A DNA stretch of 64,000 nt. Source: JAQBDA01 sp963709875 (lineage in GTDB: Bacteria > Chloroflexota > Anaerolineae > Anaerolineales > UBA4823). Shown here piece by piece: positions 47,533 to 56,959 of this stretch. The position numbers and the translations under genes are program-made. The notes beneath the pieces were generated by a model. The model had not been told where the DNA came from, did no database searches, and saw only the letters and a program-made list of their open reading frames with translations. Each line of letters starts with the position of its first letter. Position 1 is the first letter of the stretch. The stretch lies in NCBI GenBank assembly GCA_963709875.1, contig CAVPYB010000003.1, positions 1 to 64,000 of the forward strand, written 5' to 3'.

Positions 47533-48045
47533 ATGACTAGAACTACCAAACTTGTGATCGCTTTGCTGGCAGCTGTAAGCTTGATCGGTGTCGTGACTGC
47601 ATGGGCGAACACGATCTATCTGCCGGTAATCGAAAAACACCCCACCTACACGCCCACTGTGACGGCGACTGCCACTGCCACAGCAACCAAGACTCCATCG
47701 ATTTCACCCACGCCTACTCGTACACCCACGCCAAAGCCGGGAGTGTATATCATCGATATTGTATCCAATCCAACTACAGAGGAATACATAGAGATTAAAA
47801 ACACCAGCAGCAATGGCGTGGATATGAAAGAATGGGCGATTAAGGCGGATTGGAGCGGGGAAAGGTACGTATTTCCGGACTTCACTCTGGGTGGCGGTAA
47901 AACCGTAAAAGTGTGGTCCAAAGTAGGGACAGATACTTCTACCAACCTATATTGGAATTTATCTACTGAGGTTTGGAAAGATACTCACGATACCGCCTAT
48001 CTCAGGGATGATAACAACGATTTAGTAAACACCTACCAGTATTAG
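47533..48045 (+). CDS. Secreted lamin-tail-domain protein with Thr/Pro linker
   Basis: A 170-residue protein behind GAAGGAGGCTATCGA. A signal peptide (LVIALLAAVSLIGVVTAWAN) is followed by a short strand (TIYLPVIEKHP), a Thr/Pro/Ala linker of about 35 residues, and a lamin-tail-type Ig-like domain: VYIIDIVSNPTTEEYIEIKN, MKEWAIKADWSGERYVFPDF, VKVWSKVGTDTSTNLYW and AYLRDDNNDLVNTYQY. Bacterial lamin-tail domains are often appended to secreted nucleases; here one stands alone downstream of such a protein. It probably serves attachment or binding at the surface. Confidence 0.87.
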   Translation: MTRTTKLVIALLAAVSLIGVVTAWANTIYLPVIEKHPTYTPTVTATATATATKTPSISPTPTRTPTPKPGVYIIDIVSNPTTEEYIEIKNTSSNGVDMKEWAIKADWSGERYVFPDFTLGGGKTVKVWSKVGTDTSTNLYWNLSTEVWKDTHDTAYLRDDNNDLVNTYQY

Positions 48046-48075
48046 AACTAACCTCAATTCGTGATAAAAGAGGGT

Positions 48076-48116
48076 TGTTGGTGTTACGCGCTGCGAAGCC
48101 ACGCGTAACACCAACA
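48076..48116. terminator. Bidirectional terminator hairpin
   Basis: TGTTGGTGTTACGCG (48076-48090) pairs perfectly with CGCGTAACACCAACA (48102-48116). It sits between two convergent genes ending at 48045 and 48139. Confidence 0.75.
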
Positions 48117-48138
48117 TTATCCTGCACTCACGATAGAA

Positions 48139-50432
48139 TTAGTATGTTACTCCTTGTGTGACCTCGATGTCCACCGAGAAACCCACCACACCTGATATAT
48201 CCAATATTCCCAATGGAAAAGGCAGGTAGTGACCGGGTAGAATCTCTGCATTAGGATTTTCCACCTGTTTCATCATTCCAAACGTGTCAGTGAACGCTGA
48301 TGGATTGAATCTGCCAATGGTATTGATGCTGACAGTTATGCCAGGGGCTACACTCCAAGACCAGCCTCCTGGAATGGAGCTGCCATTGTAGCCCTGTTCC
48401 CAATCGGGATAGAATCAATTCCAGGGGTCCAATGCCAAATGGATTTGTGTGGATACTGGTTCCGCTGAGATGTACTCAATTTGGATACCTCCGGGATTAA
48501 GCGTGAAGTATTTCATCCTGCTGTCGTCATGCTTGTTGAGGGTCAGTACAGCTTCGGACAGATGTGCATCGTACGGACCTCCGTTATCGTAGAATGCCCC
48601 GGGTAGTACCTGCGGGTCGGCAGCCAGGTCGAGCTGTGGGTCCCAAGTCGAGGGATCCCCAGTTCCGAAGGTGAACTGCGAGCTGGGAGCGATGATCTGG
48701 TGTACTCCAGTCTCGTTGATGGCAAACAGGTGGGTCAAAACGCCGAGCTGCGGCTCGATCACGGCATATACGTGCTCGGATGCCAGCACGCATTCCGTCC
48801 CACTGTCCCCGTCGATATCCAGGCTGCAGGTTGAAGTTGATACCGGATTCTGCGACCATTCAGCAGCAGCCAGCAGGACATTGATCTGGCGGAGATAGAT
48901 TTGCTGCAGGGCGTCGAATTCGGGGCTGGCTAAGGCGGAGGGCGGCGCCAGAGCTAGGTAAGCCTGGGCAGCGGCCTCAATGAGCGGGTTAGGCTGCGGC
49001 TGAGCCCGCTGCTTAAGGGCGAATTCAGCCAACTGGTGGGTAGTTTCGTTTTGCGGAAGGCGGGCAAAGTGCGCTGTCAGATCTTCTGCAATGCCTGGCT
49101 TGTCATTTCCTGCCGGCAAAGTAAGCAGCGCCTGGGTGTCGAGTGGGCGTATCCACGGGTGCGTGCGAATGTACCGGAACGCAGCCCGAGCGACTTGAGG
49201 ATTACCCCAGGCTGAGCCGGTCAGGTCACCACCGAGAGCTACGAGCTGGGAGCTGTTGCCGCTGACCGCAGTATCTACCAGCAAGCGCCGTATGTCTAGG
49301 GTGAGACCGTTGATGTCAGGCTGAAGACCGGGTTTTTGAGCGGCTGCATCGGGGATGGGAAGCAGGCTTTGTCCGGAGTGTCTGTATATGCGGGTAACAG
49401 GGCTGACTTGTTGTTTTGGGAAAGCAATCAGGGCGTAATCTGCCGGAATTATATTAGCAAATTGCGTGTAGCCAATATTTTGGGCGGGTTGATCGAACTG
49501 CCCGGCTAATTGTGCAGAATACGCATGCCAGAGTGGATTGGGTGATGGGGGGATCACTTCCGGTAAGGACACTACTCCTTCGGCCACGAGGGAGTTCAGC
49601 ATCTGCAGATCGCCACCATAATCCAGTGCTGACAACCAGGCGGGATATTTCAAATCCAGCAAGACGATCGGCATCCGAGCACTGTGGGCGGCGCGCAGCA
49701 GATTGGCCAAACCGTGACGTCCACCCAGCGGACCGGTATGGGCGCCATCCCAACGGCGCAGTGCCTGTGCAGGTGTGTACGCCGGATAAGTGTTCCAGAA
49801 GGCGAGCAGCAAGTTGGCCGGTTCGGGAGGGGGTCGAACGAGCGCACGACCGCGCTGGCGTCGGAAACACGCCTTAACCCGGCAGAGGTGACGAATACCT
49901 GCAGCTTGAACTCAGGCAGTGTCAGGTTGTCTGAGGATGGAAATAGCGCTGATGCATCCAGGCGGATATCCAGACTATCCAACCCGGTATCGCGGATCAC
50001 ACGCAGCTGCAGATCATGAAGGGGGCGGTTTTCCTTATCCACGGCGAGGATCCTGCCTGCCGCGGGAAGAACCAACAGAACATCCCATGCCAGCTTGGTA
50101 TGACTGTCCAGTGGGAGCTTTGAATGTCCCCCGTAGGCGTAATCCAGGGCGATATATACATCCGGCTGGCTGTGAGTCGATAGATCTAAAAAGTCCAGGC
50201 GGATATCGATCAGCGGAGAATTTCGCCCGGAGGGGCGATTGATATAGACGGCTAGCAGGTCTTGAGCAGGTTCAGGTGCATCTGCCGGATCGAGCAAACG
50301 CAGGTCGGCGTAGCTCCATGAAGTCTGGTAGGGTATCTGCGGGGTCGGTCGTGCGGGTGAGGGGCTGCATGCGCTTAATATAGATGCAGTGATCACCAGC
50401 CAGAGCAGATATCCGGATAGCAGCCTACTCAT
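48139..50432 (-). pseudogene. Large lipoprotein gene, one frameshift and one in-frame stop
   Basis: The N-terminal part starts at 50432 with a lipoprotein signal (LLWLVITASILSACSPS, lipobox Cys about residue 22). It covers about 200 residues before a one-base shift in a G-rich run near 49820. The second frame continues with LLLAFWNTYPAYTPAQALRR, a barrel-like central region (MPIVLLDLKYPAWLSALDYG) and a beta-rich end (MKYFTLNPGGIQIEYISAEP). A TGA at 48415-48417 follows LALDPWN, but the same frame stays open for 91 more codons (FYPDWEQGYNGSSIPGGWSW to GVTY). The whole would be about 760 residues. It resembles surface polysaccharide-acting proteins, but I cannot name a family. Confidence 0.65.
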
Positions 50433-50620
50433 GCAGCGGATTATATCTGATCCCCGGCGGGTCGGTCGTCATAAGAAAGACCCGGTCCCGGGTGCAAGAT
50501 GTACGCCTAGCATCGCACGTGGAGGCGGATAGGATACCGAAACACCTTACAGGATTGCAAGGTGCGGCGACCTTACATCGATGTTAACTGCGAGTTAAGC
50601 ATATTGGTGTATTATGGTAA

Positions 50621-50663
50621 CGACACTTGGGCGAGTGTCATCGGGTGGCCTACGGGCTGCCCG
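50621..50663 (-). terminator. Hairpin pair downstream of the GntR gene
   Basis: GACACT/AGTGTC and CGGG/CCCG-type stems lie next to each other about 60 bp past the GntR stop. They are followed on neither strand by a convincing T run. A terminator role is inferred from position. The rest of 50433-50716 shows no gene. Confidence 0.35.
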
Positions 50664-50716
50664 TCGCTTTAAAACCACAGTAGACAGCAGAGAATAGAGA
50701 ATAGAAAGCGGTCGGG

Positions 50717-51529
50717 TCAGTTCGAGGAGGGCAGGTCTTTGGGTTCTGGACCGATGGTCTCGCGGATCTCGCCCAGCTCGCGCACCCGCACCAGCTCGAC
50801 TTCGAAGCGCGAACGGTCACCTCGATGTAGCGCTTCGTAGTATTCGATGGGTGTGTCATCTTCCAGGAAGCTGACACTGTTCAGCTGAAGCAGCGGAGCA
50901 CCTGCCTCAATTTGCAGCAGCTCTGCCTCTTCTTCGCTGGCAAGCACCGCTTCGATATAACGCCTGCCGTGAGCGATGAGTAAACCGCACTCTCGTTCCA
51001 GATATGCATACAGAGATTGGTTCGAAAAGTCTGCCTCCGCAGCCTGGGGGCAGAGATGGTAGGGCAGGTAGCTGGTAACCAGAACGATGGGTTCATCGTT
51101 GACCGACCGCAATCGGTACAGCTGGATGACATCCGCATCTGGGGGCAGCTCTAGGTAGTCGAGCACTTTATTGGGCACCTTGGTCACCGACTGGTGCAGT
51201 ACCTGCGTAACAGGCGTCAGGCCGCGCTCGACCATATCGTGATAGAAGCCGGTCAGCTTTTGCGCCAGGCTTTCGTTGATTTTCGCCTCGGCAATAAACG
51301 TGCCTTTCCCTTTGCGGCGCACGATAAGCCCTTCCAGCTCGATCTCACGCAGCGCCTGGCGGACGACAGTCCGGCTGACGCCAAATTTCTCGCACAGCTC
51401 AGGCTCGCTGAGGATCTGGTCACCAGGTTGCCACTCACCCCTGTTGATCTTGCCTTTCAGCAGATCGATAAGCTGGATGTAATAGGGGATATTGCTATCG
51501 AAGTCAATGGAAGGATTCTTTTTCTGCAT
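50717..51529 (-). CDS. GntR/HutC-family transcriptional regulator
   Basis: A 270-residue regulator. The N-terminal winged helix has PYYIQLIDLLKGKINRGEWQ, SEPELCEKFGVSRTVVRQAL and EIELEGLIVRRKGKGTFIAE, typical GntR motifs, and the C-terminal UTRA ligand domain includes VIQLYRLRSVNDEPIVLVTS and GAPLLQLNSVSFLEDDTPIE ending with EALHRGDRSRFEVEL. HutC-subfamily members sense sugars, amino sugars or histidine derivatives. No target operator was identified. The sugar ABC operon lies 3 kb away, but no link is shown. Confidence 0.92.
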   Translation of the reverse strand: MQKKNPSIDFDSNIPYYIQLIDLLKGKINRGEWQPGDQILSEPELCEKFGVSRTVVRQALREIELEGLIVRRKGKGTFIAEAKINESLAQKLTGFYHDMVERGLTPVTQVLHQSVTKVPNKVLDYLELPPDADVIQLYRLRSVNDEPIVLVTSYLPYHLCPQAAEADFSNQSLYAYLERECGLLIAHGRRYIEAVLASEEEAELLQIEAGAPLLQLNSVSFLEDDTPIEYYEALHRGDRSRFEVELVRVRELGEIRETIGPEPKDLPSSN

Positions 51530-51626
51530 CTGGCAACTTGCTCCAATCGACTAGAGAAACGGGATTAAGCTGTATTCTTGTAATTAAGTCCTTACAATTA
51601 TAGCAAATACCTGATTTTCAGTCAAA

Positions 51627-51830
51627 CTAATCGTCCCCCTTTCTTCCAGGCTCATGGCAGGCATTGCAGCGTCGCACTCCATCGTGATCGAAGTCCCAGT
51701 TGTTCGTGGAGCTGCACTCGGAGCACTGCCCATCGTAGTGATCCTCAGGTGCGTCTTCACTGTGGCAATTGATACATTGAGACGTGTTGATCGCGGCGTG
51801 GTTTAAGCGAGCCGGCAACCCGGTAGGTAC
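51627..51830 (-). pseudogene. Fragment of a multihaem cytochrome-like protein
   Basis: A frame of about 65 codons with CINCHSEDAPEDH and CNACHEPGRKG, two CxxCH haem-binding motifs, and between them QCSECSS, which looks like a third whose His has been lost. The upstream frame is closed by a stop and the only start is TTG 51818 without a ribosome site, so this is probably the tail of a larger secreted cytochrome or cytochrome-like repeat protein. No functional claim beyond haem or zinc binding is justified. Confidence 0.45.
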
Positions 51831-52172
51831 GTCTACTCAACATACGGTTACTATCATTCCCTCGATCGATGGCATCTCCCGTGGGAATGATCTGGTTTCG
51901 TCGGGCAACAGAAGCAAAAAATGGGCAATATTTCTCGGTGCTGTCCGGGTGATCCAACAGAACGAAGCGTGTATAATGAGCAAGACTATAAACTATATAT
52001 GACAAACAAGGTAATTTGTAACGAATAGTTGGTTATAAACAGTTGGATTGTGGAATTCTGGAAGGAAAACGAGCTTACATCGTCACTATTGACAACGTGA
52101 AGATGAGCACTGTATAATAAATCATAGATGTAATTACAGGATGACAAGAAAACATATGGTGCAGGAGGACAA

Positions 52173-53156
52173 GTGAAATATCGACCTTTTGGACGGACCG
52201 GATGGCAGGTCTCTGAGATCGGTTTCGGAGCCTGGGCGATCGGCGCAGAATGGGGGGAGGTCAGCGAGCAAGATGCTCTCGCGGCGCTGCTGACATCGAT
52301 TGACGCAGGGATTAATTTCATCGATACCGCCGATGTGTACGGCGACGGGCGCAGCGAGCGTCTGGTGAGCCAGGCATTGAAAGCACGTACAGGCCGGGTG
52401 TATGTAGCGACAAAGGCAGGTAGAAGGCTGAACCCGCATGTGGCAGAGGGCTTCACCCGGGAGAACCTGACTGCATTCCTGGAGCGCAGCCTGCGCAACC
52501 TGGAGGTGGAGACGATCGACCTGGTCCAGCTGCACTGCCCACCCAACCAGGTATACTATATGCCGGAGGTATTCGGAATCCTGGATGACATCGTCGCATC
52601 CGGCAAGCTGCGCTACTACGGGGTGAGTGTGGAGAAGGTCGAGGAAGCGCTCAAGGCGATTGAATTCCCCAATGTTCAGAGCATACAGATCATCTTCAAT
52701 ATCTTCCGCCAGCGACCTGCAGAGCGGTTCTTCGCGCTGGCAAAAGAGCGCCAGGTGGGCATTCTGGCACGTGTTCCGCTCGCCAGCGGTCTGCTGACCG
52801 GCAAGATGAAGCCTACAACTGCATTTGCGGAGAACGACCATCGCAACTTCAACCGTGACGGTCAGGCCTTCGATATCGGTGAGACCTTTTCCGGCGTGGA
52901 CTATGAGAGCGGCTTGAGGGCAGTAGAAGAGCTGCGTTCGCTTGTCCCGCAGGGTGCCAGCATGGCGCAGTTTGCCCTGCGCTGGGTCTTGATGTTCGAT
53001 GCTGTCAGCCTAGCGATCCCTGGGGCGAAAAATGCCCTTCAGGCGGCGGATAATACCGCAGCAGCGGACCTTGCAACGCTGGACGAGGCGACGATGCAGC
53101 GCACCGTCGAGGTCTACGACCGGTATATCCGCGAGCACGTACACCAGAAGTGGTAG
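52173..53156 (+). CDS. Aldo-keto reductase
   Basis: A 327-residue cytoplasmic NAD(P)H-dependent oxidoreductase of the AKR barrel, closest in style to the large-group AKRs acting on sugar-like aldehydes. Catalytic residues appear in FIDTADVYGDGRSERLV (Asp and Tyr), YVATKAGRRLNPHV (Lys) and IDLVQLHCPPNQVYYM (His). The C-terminal cofactor region AVSLAIPGAKNALQAADNTA is present. It starts after GGAGGACAA, and a second AKR gene begins 33 bp downstream. Confidence 0.9.
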   Translation: MKYRPFGRTGWQVSEIGFGAWAIGAEWGEVSEQDALAALLTSIDAGINFIDTADVYGDGRSERLVSQALKARTGRVYVATKAGRRLNPHVAEGFTRENLTAFLERSLRNLEVETIDLVQLHCPPNQVYYMPEVFGILDDIVASGKLRYYGVSVEKVEEALKAIEFPNVQSIQIIFNIFRQRPAERFFALAKERQVGILARVPLASGLLTGKMKPTTAFAENDHRNFNRDGQAFDIGETFSGVDYESGLRAVEELRSLVPQGASMAQFALRWVLMFDAVSLAIPGAKNALQAADNTAAADLATLDEATMQRTVEVYDRYIREHVHQKW

Positions 53157-53188
53157 GGGAAACAGGAAATGCGAGTCAGGAGGCATAG

Positions 53189-54019
53189 ATGATCAAAACC
53201 ATCACCGATTGTGCAGTATTAAACAATGGGTTGGAGATTCCCTGGCTGGGTTTTGGTGTGTTCCTCTCTCCACCGGGAAGCACGACTTACAACTCGATGC
53301 GCATAGCCTTGGATTGCGGCTACCGCCATATCGATACGGCTATGGTTTACAAGAACGAGGCAGATGTGGGCAAGGCGATCAAAGACAGCGGTATCCCACG
53401 CGAGGAGATCTTCGTCACTACCAAAGTTTGGAACGACGACATACGAAGCAGCAACACCCGAAAGGCTTACGACACAAGCCGCAAATTGCTGGATATGGAT
53501 GTGATCGATTTGTACCTTGTGCATTGGCCAGTACAGGAGAAGTACATTGAAGCCTATAAGGTATTAGAAAAGCTGTATCAGGATGGGTTAGTAGGCGCAA
53601 TCGGGGTCAGCAATTTCCTGGATCACCATCTGGAATACCTGCTGCCGCGCATCGATGTGACGCCGGTCATCAACCAGGTTGAATGGCATCCCTGGCTGCA
53701 GATGCCCACCTTGGAGAATTTGTGTCGCGCCAACAAGATCCAGCTAGAAGCCTAGGCACCGCTCATCCAGGGCTATGGCGCAGAGATCCCACTTCTAAAA
53801 CAGATCGGCGATAAATATGGGAAATCATGGGCACAGGTGCTGATCCGTTGGGACTTACAAAGAGAGGTGGTCACCATCCCAAAGTCAAACACGCCCTGCC
53901 GGATCAAAGAGAACTCGCAGGTGTTCGACTGCGAGCTGAGCGCAGAGGATATTCGGGCAATCAACGCACTCGACGAGAACAAACGTGTGGGGGCCAACCC
54001 GGATTACTTCGATTTCTGA
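53189..54019 (+). pseudogene. Second aldo-keto reductase with an internal TAG stop
   Basis: An AKR of the 2,5-diketogluconate-reductase type: NNGLEIPWLGFGVFLSPPGS, HIDTAMVYKNEADVGKAIKD, VTTKVWNDDIRSSNTRKAYD and IDLYLVHWPVQEKYIEAYKV give Asp, Tyr, Lys and His. After 188 codons the frame reads QLEA-TAG-APLIQGYG. This position is normally the conserved Trp of EAWAPL, so one G-to-A change (TGG to TAG) explains it. The same frame then stays open to TGA at 54017 and ends with the expected cofactor-binding tail. Either a nonsense mutation or a base error. Confidence 0.87.
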
Positions 54020-54066
54020 GTATTCTAGGCTGAAAGTCAGGCTGCGAGGAGGATTATTTAGCGTTT

Positions 54067-54702
54067 TCAGTGCTTGAAGCGCAGCAGATTGATGGACTTG
54101 TAGCCTTCCCCCGTATCCAGAAAATTATTCAGCTCAAGCATGATCTCCTCTCCGAGATAAGGCAGGAGAGGTTGATGCACAGAGCGGAAGGACGTCAGCG
54201 CCTGACGGATGTCGCGGTCCCATTGGTCAGCCATGAAATCGAAGTCGTCCGCAGTTATCTTGAGGCGACAATCTGTGTAATTGCAATCCATAACGAGTGG
54301 ATCGTCCATATTGAAGGCCCCATAATCCTGTGTTATCTCCCCGCCTGCGGGGATATCCCGGATAGCGATGTCGAAGCCAAACCCGCTGCTGAGGGTGTTG
54401 TAATGGCAGCAGTGGTTGAGGTATTTGGCGATATCCCAACAGATCGAGAAGCTGCCATCGGCCTCGATCACCCCATATTTATAGATGATATCGTGATATA
54501 GAGGGTCCGTCAGGAGCGGGTTGCCAGGGGGGATGAAGATATCCAGAGCATCGTAAGCATAGGTGATCGTGCCCACGGGAATATCGAGGGTGGCAACCAC
54601 GCCATTGCCAACGTGGGAGTCGATCACTTTCAGGGTAGTATGCGGGTGAATCAATTGGCAGTTTACTCCGGTGGTCTGGTACATCTTCGGCGTAGCGAAC
54701 AC
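54067..54702 (-). CDS. SET-domain protein
   Basis: A 211-residue protein opening at GTG 54702. The SET fold, which transfers a methyl group from S-adenosylmethionine to lysine, is suggested by KVIDSHVGNGVVATLDIPVG at the start, ICWDIAKYLNHCCHYNTLSS (the NHxCxxN motif) and IPAGGEITQDYGAF (the GEEIxxDY motif with the catalytic Tyr). A post-SET-like tail with Cys follows (MDCNYTDCRLKI). Bacterial SET proteins are uncommon outside pathogens and symbionts and their targets are mostly unknown. No ribosome site is clear, and the true start may be at ATG 54684. Confidence 0.78.
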   Translation of the reverse strand: MFATPKMYQTTGVNCQLIHPHTTLKVIDSHVGNGVVATLDIPVGTITYAYDALDIFIPPGNPLLTDPLYHDIIYKYGVIEADGSFSICWDIAKYLNHCCHYNTLSSGFGFDIAIRDIPAGGEITQDYGAFNMDDPLVMDCNYTDCRLKITADDFDFMADQWDRDIRQALTSFRSVHQPLLPYLGEEIMLELNNFLDTGEGYKSINLLRFKH

Positions 54703-54766
54703 ATGGCCGGGATCCGGAACGCGGAAGATGCTGAACGGCGAAGAGCCGCCTGACTATACCAGCCGG

Positions 54767-55951
54767 TTATTTACTTCTATTGCGCGTGGCGACATCAAAA
54801 ATAACTGCTATCGCCAGCACCAGCCCTCGGACGATGTACTGGCGGGAGATATCGATGCCCATCAGGTTCATCCCATTGGTCAGCGATGCCATCACCAACG
54901 CACCGATCACTGAGCCGGTCACCTTGCCAACACCACCGGATACGGCAACACCACCGACAAAGGCTGCAGCAATCGCATCCAGTTCGAATAGAGTCCCGGC
55001 GACGGTAGTTGCGGACCGCAGCCAGGAAGCATATAAGATCCCCGCCACAGCCGTGAGCAGACCCATCGACCCAAATACCACATAGGTAATATTTTTTACA
55101 CTGATACCGCTTAGCTCGGCCGCCTCAGGATTGCCTCCCACCGCGTAGATATGCCTGCCGAGGACCGTTCTGTTTGTGATAAATGTATATATTATGACCA
55201 CCACCAGCAGCACTACCGCAGCCCAGGTAAGACCCTGGTAGCTTGCCAGCAGCCAGGTGATGCCGCCAATAAGCAGCGACACAAAAACCAATTTCAGGGT
55301 AAAAAAGCTGAGCGGCATCACTTCGAAGTTGTATGACTGTGTACTTCTGCGCTCTCGGATTTCGCCATAAATGAATAAAAGAATAGCAATCAATCCCAGG
55401 AGCAGGGTTGAGGTGTTGTATTCTGACAGAATCCCAACACTGGATAGTTTGGGGACGAAACCATTCCCGATAGCATTGAAAAAATCATCGCTGATGATGA
55501 TTGTGCCGGTGCCGGCGGTTACAGTTTGCAGTAGCCCCCGGTAAATGAGTGCTCCAGCCAGAGTAGCTACGAATGCCGGAATTTTCATCTGGGCTACCAA
55601 AAAACCAGTGAGCAGCCCGGCGATCGTCCCAATCACCAGGACGAGCGGAATAGTCAGATATACTGGCAGCCCCCAGAACTTCATAGCGATTGCTGCGATC
55701 GCGCCAAGAAAACCTGCCAGGAAACCTACAGATAAATCGATATGTCGGATGACGATCACCAATGTCATACCGACCGCTAATACTGCAATATAGCTGGTAG
55801 CATTCACCAGGTTGCCGATGTTTCTCGGGGAAAGAAAGATGCCATCCGTCTGGATTGTGAAGTATATGATGATTGCCAGGAAGGCGAGATACATTCCGTA
55901 GTCACGGATGTTTTCTCGAAAGATATTCTGCATGTTCTTGATGAAGGTCAT
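54767..55951 (-). CDS. Sugar ABC transporter permease (XylH/RbsC type)
   Basis: A 394-residue membrane protein of the BPD_transp_2 family with about ten helices. I place the start at ATG 55951 (MTFIKNMQNIF), which has AAGAGG upstream; ATG 55975 overlaps the ATPase stop and lacks a site. The conserved regions are YIAVLAVGMTLVIVIRHIDL (the helix following the first pair), PAFVATLAGALIYRGLLQTV and GLTVLL-type end FVGGVAVSGGVGKVTGSVIG. Its length exceeds RbsC and is like XylH. It works with the ATPase and binding protein upstream to import a pentose or related sugar. Confidence 0.9.
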   Translation of the reverse strand: MTFIKNMQNIFRENIRDYGMYLAFLAIIIYFTIQTDGIFLSPRNIGNLVNATSYIAVLAVGMTLVIVIRHIDLSVGFLAGFLGAIAAIAMKFWGLPVYLTIPLVLVIGTIAGLLTGFLVAQMKIPAFVATLAGALIYRGLLQTVTAGTGTIIISDDFFNAIGNGFVPKLSSVGILSEYNTSTLLLGLIAILLFIYGEIRERRSTQSYNFEVMPLSFFTLKLVFVSLLIGGITWLLASYQGLTWAAVVLLVVVIIYTFITNRTVLGRHIYAVGGNPEAAELSGISVKNITYVVFGSMGLLTAVAGILYASWLRSATTVAGTLFELDAIAAAFVGGVAVSGGVGKVTGSVIGALVMASLTNGMNLMGIDISRQYIVRGLVLAIAVIFDVATRNRSK

Positions 55952-55971
55952 TGGGGGCCTCTTACAATGAA

Positions 55972-56766
55972 TCACTCAGCTGTATTTTGGGCAAAATCAT
56001 CGCGAGCACCGATGATATAAGCCACCACTTTCTCACGAAATTCATCAAGCTCGCCTTCGACTGGACGATCAAGGACCTTACGTCCATGGCGCATGATGAT
56101 CATGCGGTCGCTGACCTGGTAGATATCTTCCAGACGGTGGCTGATGATGATAATCGAAGAACCCTGCGCCTTGAGCTCGCGAACCAGATCGAGCACTTTG
56201 GTAATGGCTGCGACACTTAGAGCTGCGGTGGGCTCGTCCATGATGATGACCTTGGCGTCGAATGCTGTCGCCCGGGCAATTGCCACGGCCTGGCGCTGCC
56301 CTCCGGACAGCCTTTCCACCAGCTGGCGTACGGAGGCGATGTCAATCTTGAGACGACCCAGCAGGCGCTGCGTCTCCAGCTCCATGTTGTGACCGTCCAT
56401 CACACCGAGCGGGCCGAGCTGGCTGCCCACAACCTCGCGCCCGAGGAATACATTGGCGGTCACGTCCAGGTTGTTGGCAAGCGCTAGGTCTTGATACACC
56501 ATCTCAATCCCTAACCGGCGTGCCTGCATCGGATCGGTATAATGAACCTTTTCACCATTGAGCAAGATCTCCCCTTCATCAGGAACGTACGCACCACTGA
56601 GCACCTTCATCAGGGTAGATTTACCGGCAGCATTGTCGCCCAGCAATCCCAAAACTTCGTTTTTACCCAACACAAGGTCAATCCCCCGCAGCGCTTGGAC
56701 AGCACCGAAGCTCTTTTTGATGTTGTGCATTGCTACTACAGGGGTTAATTCGGTTGTTTGTTCCAT
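55972..56766 (-). CDS. Sugar ABC transporter ATP-binding protein
   Basis: A 264-residue ATPase starting behind AAGGAGACAACC. Walker A is GLLGDNAAGKSTLMKVLSGA, the signature is VERLSGGQRQAVAIARATAF, Walker B is VIIMDEPTAALSV and the switch is IIIISHRLEDI. It has a single nucleotide-binding domain, half the size of the fused XylG and RbsA, so two copies would assemble per transporter. The gene overlaps or abuts the permease and lies downstream of the binding-protein gene. Confidence 0.92.
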   Translation of the reverse strand: MEQTTELTPVVAMHNIKKSFGAVQALRGIDLVLGKNEVLGLLGDNAAGKSTLMKVLSGAYVPDEGEILLNGEKVHYTDPMQARRLGIEMVYQDLALANNLDVTANVFLGREVVGSQLGPLGVMDGHNMELETQRLLGRLKIDIASVRQLVERLSGGQRQAVAIARATAFDAKVIIMDEPTAALSVAAITKVLDLVRELKAQGSSIIIISHRLEDIYQVSDRMIIMRHGRKVLDRPVEGELDEFREKVVAYIIGARDDFAQNTAE

Positions 56767-56902
56767 GGTTGTCTCCTTGAACCGAGATATTCAAAGGAAC
56801 TGCTACGCAAGAGAGCCCATGGCTCCTGGTTTGTGAAAAAGGTCAAACCAAATCGGCTTGACCCTCATTTTATTCTGTCAAAGAACACAGGCTAGATTTA
56901 CT

Positions 56903-56940
56903 GCAGGAATAGTGGTGGACGCAGCCATCACTATTCCTGC
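56903..56940 (-). promoter_or_regulatory. Intercistronic hairpin between binding protein and ATPase genes
   Basis: GCAGGAATAGTG (56903-56914) pairs perfectly with CACTATTCCTGC (56929-56940). Such stems after a binding-protein gene often stabilise its mRNA or cut downstream transcription so that the soluble protein is made in excess. The space 56767-56959 holds nothing else. Confidence 0.65.
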
Positions 56941-56959
56941 TTGTTCGAACTGTCTTAGA

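Noticed and set aside
48415..48417. Selenocysteine at the in-frame TGA
   Set aside because: No Sec-insertion hairpin is evident and the surrounding protein has no redox motif; mutation or error is simpler.
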